NCBI GenBank assembly: GCA_937871155.1
Contig: CALMXV010000485.1
Location: 1 to 8,589, forward strand
DNA from: an uncultured Taibaiella sp.
GTDB lineage: Bacteria; Bacteroidota; Bacteroidia; Chitinophagales; Chitinophagaceae
Direction of reading: 5' to 3'
DNA length: 8,589 nucleotides
Part shown: piece by piece, positions 1 to 6,254 of the stretch
Numbering within the stretch: position 1 is the stretch's first letter
Layout of the letters: each line of letters opens with the position of its first letter
Notes under the pieces: model-generated
What the model was told of the DNA's origin: nothing
Seen by the model: the letters and a program-made list of their open reading frames with translations, nothing else
Database searches by the model: none
Program-made: the position numbers and the translations under genes

Positions 1-996
1 ATACATTTCCTTCCAATCGGTTCCTGTGGCTTCTTGAATCATTTTAAAAAGTGGTGGTGCTGGAAGCAAGTTGTTCTTAATTACTCTTAAAGGATGTGGT
101 AGATAATGTAAAATTTTACTCTGCCCTCCTCCACTACAGTGAATAATGCCATGAATTTTATCGAAGTAGTTTTGTAGTATTTTTAAGACTAAAGGTGCAT
201 AGGTGCGTGTTGGAGATAATAACATTTTCCCTACATTCAGCCCTGTTTCTGTGGCATCTGTAACTTTATATTTACCGTTATACACTACTTCTTCTGGAAG
301 GTTAGGATCAACGCTCTCAGGGTATCTTTGTGCATAGATTTTATGAAGTATTTCATGTCTTGCACTAGTGAGTCCATTACTTCCCATACCGCTGTTATAC
401 TCTGATTCATAACTTGCTTGTCCGTAGCTTGCTAAGGAAACAATGACATCTCCGGCTGCAATCTTTTCATTTGTAATTAAATGTTCGCGTTTCATTCGAC
501 AACTCATAGTTCCATCTACAATCACTGTACGAACTACATCTCCTACATCCGCTGTTTCTCCACCAAGAAATTTAATGTCTATCCCATGCTGTAGCATCAA
601 ATCAAAATACTCTTGGCTACCATTAATGATTGCTGAAATTACTTCACCTGGGATTAAATGTTTGTTTCTTCCAATAGTGGAAGAGTAAGTAAATGGGCCT
701 GTAGCACCAACACAAAGTAGGTCGTCTATATTCATGACAATAGCATCGATAGCTATGCCTTTCCAAACACTAATATCGCCGATTTCCTTCCAGTATAAAT
801 AAGCTAAAATAGATTTAGTACCGGCACCGTCCGCATGCATTAGATTACAATATTGCTCATCCCCCCCCCAATAGTCAGGATATACTTTACAAAAGGCATG
901 TGGGTAAAGACCTTTATCTAGTTTTTGAATTGCTTTATGAACATCTTCTTTTTGTGCAGAAACCCCTCTAAGGTTATAACGATTAATAGCTGTCAT
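1..996 (-). CDS. purM: AIR synthase (phosphoribosylformylglycinamidine cyclo-ligase, PurM-type), 3' end cut by window edge
   Basis: PurM closes the imidazole ring of the purine skeleton in the cytoplasm: FGAM plus ATP gives AIR. The minus frame is open from the ATG at 996 to base 1 with no stop, giving 332 residues. The long Bacteroidetes form is about 390 residues from memory, so roughly 55-60 C-terminal residues lie outside. Visible family signatures are the nucleotide-binding HADGAGTK (residues 54-61), MNIDDLLCVGA (88-98), FLGGETADVGD (143-153), the glycine-rich NSGMGSNGLTSARHE (201-215) and IHCSGG (285-290). The sequence follows the Bacteroidetes 'AIR synthase-related' branch closely and is diverged from E. 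coli PurM, so PurM function is inferred from family membership. The ATG at 996 is the only sensible start: no earlier in-frame start is seen, and it sits just after a promoter-like element. Codons 43-46 include a run of nine G (plus strand C at 861-869), discussed under findings. Confidence 0.88.
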   Translation of the reverse strand, partial: MTAINRYNLRGVSAQKEDVHKAIQKLDKGLYPHAFCKVYPDYWGGDEQYCNLMHADGAGTKSILAYLYWKEIGDISVWKGIAIDAIVMNIDDLLCVGATGPFTYSSTIGRNKHLIPGEVISAIINGSQEYFDLMLQHGIDIKFLGGETADVGDVVRTVIVDGTMSCRMKREHLITNEKIAAGDVIVSLASYGQASYESEYNSGMGSNGLTSARHEILHKIYAQRYPESVDPNLPEEVVYNGKYKVTDATETGLNVGKMLLSPTRTYAPLVLKILQNYFDKIHGIIHCSGGGQSKILHYLPHPLRVIKNNLLPAPPLFKMIQEATGTDWKEMY

Positions 997-1012
997 GATG
1001 GATATGAAAAGG

Positions 1013-1020
1013 CAAAGATA
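1013..1020 (-). promoter_or_regulatory. Putative Bacteroidetes -7 promoter element of purM
   Basis: Read on the minus strand this is TATCTTTG, a full match to the TAnnTTTG -7 element of the Bacteroidetes primary sigma factor. It ends 16 bases before the purM ATG, which would give a short leader of roughly 10 nt. The -33 partner is weak: TTC, not TTG, lies 20 bases upstream. The assignment rests on motif and position only. Confidence 0.45.
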
Positions 1021-1111
1021 ATTTATCAATTGCTTATGATGAAGATAAGTTATTCTTGCCGACTATATTTCTTGTATATCTTATCGACGGTAATTTTAAA
1101 AGTACTATGGG

Positions 1112-1141
1112 TTGGGGCATTTATGTTTCTATCTGATTTTG
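1112..1141 (+). promoter_or_regulatory. Putative promoter of the DNA glycosylase gene
   Basis: TTG at 1112-1114, a 19-base spacer and TGATTTTG at 1134-1141 fit the Bacteroidetes pattern TTG-N17-23-TAnnTTTG with one mismatch (G for A at the second base of the -7 element). It ends 13 bases before the ATG at 1155, implying a very short leader. It is divergent from the purM promoter; the roughly 160 bp between the two starts holds no other gene. Confidence 0.4.
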
Positions 1142-1154
1142 ATAATTTAGGTTT

Positions 1155-1760
1155 ATGATTCTTCCTATTGATTTTTATTTACAAGATGATGTAGTATCCA
1201 TTGCAAAACAACTTCTTGGTAAAGTAATCTCTACACATATCAACGGTATAAGAACTAGTGGCATGATAGTAGAAACCGAGGCCTATAAAGGCATTACAGA
1301 TAAAGCCTCTCATGCTTATATGGGCAGAAAAACAAAGCGTACAGCGCCTATGTTTGAACAAGGCGGTATAGCTTATGTTTATCTATGTTATGGGATTCAC
1401 TCTTTATTTAATGTGGTTACCAATATTAAAGATGTACCTCATGCTATTCTTATAAGGGCTATTGAGCCTCTGGAAGGAATAGAATTCATGTTAGAAAGAA
1501 GTGGCCAATCAGCTTTAAAACCTTCAATAACAGCAGGCCCAGGAGTTCTCAGTGAAGCTTTAGGGATTACTTCAATTCATAGCGGCGAAAGCCTACTAGG
1601 TAAAACAATTTCTATTGAGGATAGGAATGTAATAATTGAGCCTAACTCCATCGTTTCTACTACAAGAGTAGGTGTTGCTTATGCTGCTGAAGACGCACTT
1701 CTACCCTATCGTTTCTACCTTTCTGGAAATAGATATGTTAGTAAGGGGAAAGGCCTATAA
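1155..1760 (+). CDS. mpg: 3-methyladenine DNA glycosylase, AAG/MPG family
   Basis: This monofunctional base-excision repair enzyme flips out alkylated or deaminated purines (3-methyladenine, hypoxanthine and similar) and cuts the N-glycosidic bond, leaving an abasic site. The 201-residue protein is full length for bacterial members. It has the active-site motif VETEAY (residues 39-44); by comparison with human AAG, E42 is the catalytic glutamate (E125), Y44 matches the intercalating region tyrosine (Y127) and H53 matches H136. The motif AYVYLCYGIH (73-82) supplies the Y159-like Y76, and LIRAIEP (99-105) the R182-like R101. TAGPGVLSEALGI near 127-139 and the TTRVGVAYA stretch near the C-terminus are further family marks. 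The ATG at 1155 starts at the expected family N-terminus, IDFY..DDVV..AKQLLGK. It stands alone, transcribed away from purM and toward the PorP-family gene. Confidence 0.95.
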   Translation: MILPIDFYLQDDVVSIAKQLLGKVISTHINGIRTSGMIVETEAYKGITDKASHAYMGRKTKRTAPMFEQGGIAYVYLCYGIHSLFNVVTNIKDVPHAILIRAIEPLEGIEFMLERSGQSALKPSITAGPGVLSEALGITSIHSGESLLGKTISIEDRNVIIEPNSIVSTTRVGVAYAAEDALLPYRFYLSGNRYVSKGKGL

Positions 1761-1793
1761 AAAGTCAATATAAAAAATATAGTACTAGAATAA

Positions 1794-1826
1794 TAAAGGT
1801 TGTCGTTTAAAATTCGACAACCTTTA
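1794..1826. terminator. Hairpin terminator between convergent genes
   Basis: Two perfect 12-base arms (TAAAGGTTGTCG at 1794-1805 and CGACAACCTTTA at 1815-1826) enclose a 9-base loop. On the minus strand the stem runs into a T-rich tail (TTTATTATTCT), so it best serves the PorP-family gene whose stop is at 1862. On the plus strand, 34 bases after the glycosylase stop, no T tract follows, so termination there would be weaker. Confidence 0.75.
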
Positions 1827-1861
1827 CAATAAAAGAAGACAATTATAGTATTAAACTCTTC

Positions 1862-2905
1862 TTAGAATTTAGGACAAGTAAAATTGTAAGTAGGTGCTTT
1901 TTCTCTAGGGTTGATGCAGCCATTGAAGATAAGTGAAACTTCCATAGCGCCATTACCATTAGTTGCTGTTGTAAAATTGGAAACAGTAACATCATAGCTT
2001 AAAGCAAACTGCATTTTAGTCCAGCTCAAAGCAACATAAGGAGCAATAGCATCACCAAATCTATACCAACCACCTAGATAGAAAATTGTAGGTTTACGGT
2101 ATTCTGGATCATAACCCGGATTTAATACAAAGCCAATAGCTGTTCCTAAAACGGTTTCACTAGCTTTTGCTTGTTGTTGGAATAAACCGCTTGCATATAA
2201 TACTACATTTTCATTAAGGTCAAAAGAACCGCCTAAGTAAGCAGTATATCTTCTATGAATTTTATGAGAAGAACCACCTTTCATAAAACTTTCAACCGGA
2301 GCACTTAAATGATACGCTGAAAATCCAGCATAAGCAGTAGCATGTTCATTTATACGACCGGTATAAGAAAGACCTGCAGCAAAATCAGGATAAGTAAGAT
2401 CTGTATTTCCGAAATGCTCACCTGTAGCATATGGAGTACCGCCTGTTGAAACATCAAACTGATCTTCGAAGGTTAATTTATTAAAGTCTATTGACTTTTG
2501 AACTAATGATGCTTGCACACCTAATGAAAGGATGTGTTGTTTTTCATTACCTAAAGCCTTGTGGTAGGCTAAAGAAGGACCGATACTAAGATTGGTATAA
2601 GAACCAGCACCTGCTTTATCGTAATAAACGGCTACGCCTATACCTAATGCATCTCCATTATTAAGTTTACGTTTCATGGTAGCCATATCAAAGGTACCCA
2701 TTACTGTAGTATAAGGGTTTGACGAAACGCTGTTCCATTGCGTTCTATAGTTTACTGCTACACGATAATCGCATTGAACCAAACCGGTATTTGCCGGATT
2801 CAAAGTTAGAGGAGCCGCGAAGTATTGTGTGTTGTGAATATCTTGAGCCTGAAGGTTGGTTATTAAAGCCATAAAAGCGCTCAAGCCGAGTAGTATTTTC
2901 TTCAT
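1862..2905 (-). CDS. PorP/SprF family outer-membrane protein (type IX secretion-associated)
   Basis: A 347-residue protein with an evident signal peptide (residues 1-20, MKKILLGLSAFMALITNLQA, cleavage probably before Q21). The mature start, QDIHNTQYFAAPLTLNPANTG, is the characteristic PorP/SprF opening ('Q..F..P...NPA..G'). DYRVAVNYRTQW (46-57), the GIGVAVYYDKAG stretch and alternating aromatic/glycine strands are as expected of an outer-membrane beta-barrel; the chain ends in a two-cysteine tail (GCINP...CPKF). PorP is needed for type IX secretion in Porphyromonas, and SprF for surface delivery of the SprB adhesin in Flavobacterium; paralogues usually sit beside a large adhesin gene and act as its outer-membrane anchor or partner. 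No such partner is here, so the specific role is unknown. The ATG at 2905 is chosen because it begins the signal peptide. Confidence 0.9.
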   Translation of the reverse strand: MKKILLGLSAFMALITNLQAQDIHNTQYFAAPLTLNPANTGLVQCDYRVAVNYRTQWNSVSSNPYTTVMGTFDMATMKRKLNNGDALGIGVAVYYDKAGAGSYTNLSIGPSLAYHKALGNEKQHILSLGVQASLVQKSIDFNKLTFEDQFDVSTGGTPYATGEHFGNTDLTYPDFAAGLSYTGRINEHATAYAGFSAYHLSAPVESFMKGGSSHKIHRRYTAYLGGSFDLNENVVLYASGLFQQQAKASETVLGTAIGFVLNPGYDPEYRKPTIFYLGGWYRFGDAIAPYVALSWTKMQFALSYDVTVSNFTTATNGNGAMEVSLIFNGCINPREKAPTYNFTCPKF

Positions 2906-2948
2906 CTGAAAAAGCTGTTTATATCAGTTGATAAATTTAAATCTGCAC

Positions 2949-2979
2949 CCAAAATAGGTATTAATTGTTAAATATACAA
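2949..2979 (-). promoter_or_regulatory. Putative promoter of the PorP/SprF-family gene
   Basis: On the minus strand, TTG (plus CAA 2977-2979) is followed after 20 bases by TATTTTGG (2949-2956), a near match to TAnnTTTG. It would give a leader of about 37-40 nt before the ATG at 2905. The -7 element is imperfect, so this is a candidate only. Confidence 0.35.
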
Positions 2980-3239
2980 GACAGTTTTCAATCTGTCAAT
3001 GGTTTGGTGAAATAGTTATTTAGTTCATACAATTTTCTAAGCAAATCTTATGAAACAATACATCCTCATTTTATTTCTTAAATCAACTTCAAAAGCTTTC
3101 AGCCTAAAGCGCACCTTATAGGATTGTATAATAATCACTCTCTCCATAATAAACACGGTGGGTTTTTCTGTACACAGAATCTGTTTACGTTTTGATAATA
3201 CATTGTAACTTCCTAATAAAAAATATTTTACTAATAATT

Positions 3240-3269
3240 TTGTTAGACTGGTCTAACTTTTTAATTTTG
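3240..3269 (+). promoter_or_regulatory. Promoter of the TonB-dependent receptor gene
   Basis: TTG at 3240-3242, a spacer of exactly 19 bases and TAATTTTG at 3262-3269 match the Bacteroidetes promoter consensus TTG-N17-23-TAnnTTTG in full. It ends 21 bases before the ATG at 3291, so the leader would be about 15-17 nt. The spacer contains a perfect palindrome, listed separately. Confidence 0.65.
3242..3257. promoter_or_regulatory. Probable repressor operator (perfect palindrome) in the receptor promoter
   Basis: GTTAGAC at 3242-3248, TG, then GTCTAAC at 3251-3257 form a perfect 7+2+7 inverted repeat. It overlaps the last base of the -33 TTG and ends four bases before the -7 element, so a bound dimer would block sigma factor access. 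The spacing suits a small dimeric regulator. The TTAGxC..GxCTAA shape recalls DtxR/MntR-type metal-sensor sites, but TetR-type sites can look alike and no regulator gene is in the window. Confidence 0.6.
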
Positions 3270-3290
3270 CCTACTTAATTAATTTTCTAG

Positions 3291-5588
3291 ATGGTAGGTT
3301 TTTCAAAATTATTTTTCGTTTCAATTATTGTTCTCATCTTTAGCAGTTCAAGCTTGTTGGGTCAACAAGTCATAACAGGTAAAGTACTTTCTGAAAGTCA
3401 ACCAATTTCATTTGCTCATCTCCAACTAATAGGGACACCGTTTGGAGCTGCTACTGACTCAAATGGTAATTTCATAATTGAACTTGTATCAATTGGCGAC
3501 TTTAAAATGCTAGTAACTGCAAGTGGATATTTTACTATTGAAAAGCCTATCAAACTAAAAACCAATGATACGCTACAACTAACCTTTCTGTTAAAAGAAG
3601 ATGTATCATCACTATCAGAAGTAGTGGTATCCGGCTCAATGAAAGAGGTGTCTAAATTGGATAACCCTGTACCGGTAGAGGTTTATTCTTCGAAGTTTTT
3701 TCAATGCAATCCTACTCCTTCTATATTTGATGCTCTTCAAAATATTAATGGGGTAAGGCCTCAACTAAATTGTAACATTTGTAATACCGGCGATATTCAT
3801 ATCAATGGACTTGAAGGTCCATATACAATGGTTTTAATTGATGGGATGCCTATTGTAAGTGGGCTCTCTACAGTTTATGGGCTATCCGGTATTCCTCAAT
3901 CATTAATTGATAGAGTTGAAATTGTGAAAGGTCCTGCTTCCACATTATATGGGAGTGAAGCGGTGGGAGGGTTAATAAATATTATCACTAAAAGTCCTAA
4001 CAAAGCACCAGCATTTTCGCTTGATGTTTTTGGCACGCATTGGGGGGAGTTAAGCACCGACCTCTCTAGCAAAATTAAAGTTCATAAAAATGTACAAACT
4101 CTTATAGGATTAAATTATTACAACTACTTATTCCCAATTGATCATAACCAAGATAATTTTACCGATGTAACGCTTCAAAATAGAATTTCTGTATTTAATA
4201 AATGGAGTGTTCAACGAAACGGGAATAGGCTCTTCACGGTGGCAGGTAGATATGTATATGAAACTCGCTGGGGTGGTGAGATGCAATGGGCGCCTCAATA
4301 CAGAGGAGGTGACCAAATTTATGGAGAAAGTATTTATACCAAAAGATGGGAGCTATTTGGCACTTATCAATTGCCTTTTAAGGAAAAAATCTTTCTTCAA
4401 TTAAGTGCGAACAATCATGATCAAGACGCTGCCTATGGAATTATACGATATATCGCTAATCAAAAAGTACTTTTCGGTCAATTGTATTGGAATAAACCCA
4501 TTGGAATGCAAGATTTGCTAATTGGACTGACCTATAGATACACTTACTATGATGATAATACTCCAGCAACAGCCTTTGCAAACAATCTTTCGATCAATCA
4601 TCCTTCACATACTCATTTACCGGGTGTCTTTATTCAAGATGAACTGCAATTTAATAGTCAACATAAATTGCTGTTAGGCTTGAGATATGACTTCCATTCG
4701 ATCCATGGAAATACATTTACTCCAAGACTAAACTATAAATGGACATCGCCTAATAGAAAAAATATTTTAAGAGCCGGTATTGGTAATGGCTACCGTGTAG
4801 CCCATGTATTTACTGAAGACCATGCTGCATTAACAGGGGCTCGAGAAGTTGTTTTTACCAATGAATTAAAACCTGAAACTTCTTGGAATGGTACTATCAA
4901 TTATGTAAAGAAAATCTCTATTAACAATATAAAAATAGGCTTAGATGCTTCTCTGTTTTATACTTACTTTACCAATAAAATTATCCCTGACTTTACAACG
5001 GACCCCAACAAAATAATCTACGACAATTTAGATGGATATGCTATATCACAAGGAGTTTCTTTAAACTTAGATATTGACTTATTCGAAGGTTTAAAAATAT
5101 TAGCAGGTGCGACGTTCATGGATGTTTCTAATTATAAAAATGACAAAAAACAAGTTCAATACTTTTCTGAAAGAATATCGGGTGTGTGGACCATAAGCTA
5201 TGAATGGCCTCATTCTGGATTCAGTATTGACTATACGGGCAATGTATATGGGCCTATGCAACTACCTTTGATTAGTACTACAGATCCCAGACCTAGTCAA
5301 TCGCCTTGGTGGAGCATTCAAAATATTCAGCTAAAACAGAAATTGGGAAAGAACATAGAACTCTACGGAGGAGTAAAAAACCTTCTAAATTGGACTCCGA
5401 ATAAGAATACCGATTTTATAATTGCTAGAGCACACGACCCATTTGACAAAGGAGTCATATTTGATAGTAAAGGGAAAGCCGTAACAACTCCCCAAAACCC
5501 CTATGGGCTTACCTTTGACCCTACTTACATGTATGCACCTAATCAAGGAATCAGAGGATTTTTAGGGCTAAAGTTTAGCTTAGAATAA
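3291..5588 (+). CDS. TonB-dependent outer-membrane receptor (CirA/FepA-like, CarboxypepD_reg-like N-terminus)
   Basis: A 765-residue gated barrel for TonB/ExbBD-driven uptake across the outer membrane. Order: signal peptide (about 1-24, ending SSSSLLGQ); CarboxypepD_reg-like beta-sandwich (about 26-104, with the typical GKV...P..FAHLQLIGT..GA.TDSNGNF pattern); TonB-box-like LSEVVVSG (108-115); plug domain (about 120-235) with INGLEGPYTMVLIDGMPIVSG cores and RVEIVKGPASTLYGSEAVGGLINIITK endings split across 171-234; then the beta-barrel, with the late GVKNLLNW motif and a final GLKFSLE strand. The plug has three cysteines, C139, C161 and C164, the last two as C-x2-C in LNCNICNTGD. Similarity of the plug to ferrienterochelin/colicin receptors suggests a metal or metal-chelate ligand, but the substrate cannot be read from sequence. 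There is no SusD partner, so a glycan system is unlikely. Transcription probably depends on the palindromic operator just upstream. Confidence 0.93.
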   Translation: MVGFSKLFFVSIIVLIFSSSSLLGQQVITGKVLSESQPISFAHLQLIGTPFGAATDSNGNFIIELVSIGDFKMLVTASGYFTIEKPIKLKTNDTLQLTFLLKEDVSSLSEVVVSGSMKEVSKLDNPVPVEVYSSKFFQCNPTPSIFDALQNINGVRPQLNCNICNTGDIHINGLEGPYTMVLIDGMPIVSGLSTVYGLSGIPQSLIDRVEIVKGPASTLYGSEAVGGLINIITKSPNKAPAFSLDVFGTHWGELSTDLSSKIKVHKNVQTLIGLNYYNYLFPIDHNQDNFTDVTLQNRISVFNKWSVQRNGNRLFTVAGRYVYETRWGGEMQWAPQYRGGDQIYGESIYTKRWELFGTYQLPFKEKIFLQLSANNHDQDAAYGIIRYIANQKVLFGQLYWNKPIGMQDLLIGLTYRYTYYDDNTPATAFANNLSINHPSHTHLPGVFIQDELQFNSQHKLLLGLRYDFHSIHGNTFTPRLNYKWTSPNRKNILRAGIGNGYRVAHVFTEDHAALTGAREVVFTNELKPETSWNGTINYVKKISINNIKIGLDASLFYTYFTNKIIPDFTTDPNKIIYDNLDGYAISQGVSLNLDIDLFEGLKILAGATFMDVSNYKNDKKQVQYFSERISGVWTISYEWPHSGFSIDYTGNVYGPMQLPLISTTDPRPSQSPWWSIQNIQLKQKLGKNIELYGGVKNLLNWTPNKNTDFIIARAHDPFDKGVIFDSKGKAVTTPQNPYGLTFDPTYMYAPNQGIRGFLGLKFSLE

Positions 5589-5641
5589 TTTATGAAATGA
5601 CATCTATAACTTAAATAATCCTAAATCAAAATCTGTAACAA

Positions 5642-5649
5642 TAAATTTG
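5642..5649 (+). promoter_or_regulatory. Putative -7 promoter element of the DUF1801 gene
   Basis: TAAATTTG is a full TAnnTTTG match, 26 bases before the ATG at 5676. No TTG is found at the right distance upstream. The gene could instead be co-transcribed with the receptor, since the 87-bp gap contains no clear terminator. Confidence 0.4.
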
Positions 5650-5675
5650 TTCTCAATTCAACAAAAAATAATGAA

Positions 5676-6065
5676 ATGGCAAAAACTGACTTTAAAAGTA
5701 TTGATGAGTACCATGAAGGGTTTCCTCAACATACACAAAATGCTATGACAGAAATTCGTTTGTTGATACATGAAGTAGTACCGAATGTTGAGGAAACCAT
5801 CAGTTATCAAATCCCTTGCTTTAAATATCAAGGGTACTTAATTTATTATGCATCTTATGCAAAACACATTTCCCTTTCCTATCCATTTAGCAAAGGATTT
5901 TTAGAGAAGTTTTCGAAAGATTTAATAGAATTTAAATTGAGTAAAGCAGCATTGCAGCTACCTTTGGATAAGCCTTTGCCATTAGATCTGATTCGAAAGA
6001 TGATTCAATTTAGAAAGGAAGAAAATGAACAACTCTTTAGCTTTAAAAATCAAAACATGCAATAG
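5676..6065 (+). CDS. DUF1801 (YdhG-like) domain protein
   Basis: A 129-residue soluble protein without signal peptide or membrane segment. The pattern matches the DUF1801 family (Pfam PF08818): an early helix (SIDEYHEGFPQHTQNAMTEI, residues 7-26), LIHEVVPNVEETISYQIPCF (30-49) with the conserved 'P.veE.isy.iP.f', a beta region YLIYYASYAKHISLSYPF (53-70), and a C-terminal LPLDKPLPLDLIRKMIQFRKEE region (about 94-115). Family members include B. subtilis YdhG (Fra), reported as a frataxin-like iron chaperone; most others are uncharacterised, so an iron role here is only a hint. The gene lies 87 bp after the TonB receptor on the same strand. The ATG at 5676 is used because the ATG at 5671 is in another frame. 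The stop codon overlaps the first base of a long inverted repeat. Confidence 0.85.
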   Translation: MAKTDFKSIDEYHEGFPQHTQNAMTEIRLLIHEVVPNVEETISYQIPCFKYQGYLIYYASYAKHISLSYPFSKGFLEKFSKDLIEFKLSKAALQLPLDKPLPLDLIRKMIQFRKEENEQLFSFKNQNMQ

Positions 6066-6171
6066 CCATTTCAATTTTGACTACATTACAAGCCAAGCAT
6101 TAAAAGTGTTCTACAACCGACATACCAATCAATCAACTATTAGAGCTTAGTAGTTACCAAATTGAAATGGC
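6065..6171. repeat. Imperfect inverted repeat with about 65-base loop after the DUF1801 gene
   Basis: The left arm 6065-6084 and right arm 6150-6171 are complementary: the first 13 bases (GCCATTTCAATTT against AAATTGAAATGGC at 6159-6171) pair perfectly, and after a small bulge ACTAC pairs with GTAGT. The loop 6085-6149 contains no gene. It begins on the last base of the DUF1801 stop codon. It could fold as a long 3' hairpin in the transcript or be a small non-autonomous mobile element. No clear target-site duplication flanks it. Confidence 0.6.
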
Positions 6172-6199
6172 TTATCATAGCTTTTCAAACGAAACGCAT

Positions 6200-6227
6200 A
6201 AAAAAAAGCCCACAAAGAATTGTGAGC
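6200..6227 (-). terminator. sdhB: Rho-independent terminator of the sdh operon
   Basis: On the minus strand, GCTCACA (plus 6221-6227), a 6-base loop and TGTGGGC (6208-6214) form a 7-bp stem with one T-G pair, followed directly by eight T (plus A at 6200-6207). This is a classic intrinsic terminator, 28 bases after the sdhB stop. Confidence 0.85.
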
Positions 6228-6254
6228 CTCTAACCATAAAACAATTTATAATCA

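Larger units (their letters stand above)
2906..3290. other. Gene-free divergent intergenic region (385 bp)
   Basis: This AT-rich stretch separates the divergent PorP-family and TonB-receptor genes and carries the promoters listed separately at each end. The middle (about 3000-3230) shows no recognisable coding sequence, RNA gene or strong hairpin. It has only a 23-codon open frame at 3050-3121, opening MKQYILILFLK, which could be a decayed gene start or chance, and a short palindrome ACAGA-A-TCTGT at 3174-3184. It is longer than needed for two promoters of this type. Confidence 0.6.

Noticed and set aside
443..688. 81-codon plus-strand open frame
   Set aside because: It lies wholly antisense inside the conserved purM coding region.
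925..1158. 77-codon plus-strand open frame ending on the glycosylase start, with hydrophobic stretches
   Set aside because: Its first third is antisense to the purM N-terminus, the rest covers the divergent promoter region, and it shows no recognisable family or start signal.
1833..1863. AAGAAGA ... TCTTCTT inverted repeat across the end of the PorP-family gene
   Set aside because: The 7-bp A/T-rich stem with a 17-base loop is weak, and the strong hairpin at 1794-1826 already explains termination.
2980..2997. GACAG-N8-CTGTC inverted repeat next to the -33 site of the PorP-family promoter
   Set aside because: Five-base arms are easily found by chance in AT-rich DNA and nothing else supports an operator here.
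3050..3121. 23-codon open frame MKQYILILFLK...
   Set aside because: It is short, has no promoter-like element at the right distance and no recognisable sequence, so it is noted only as a possible relic.
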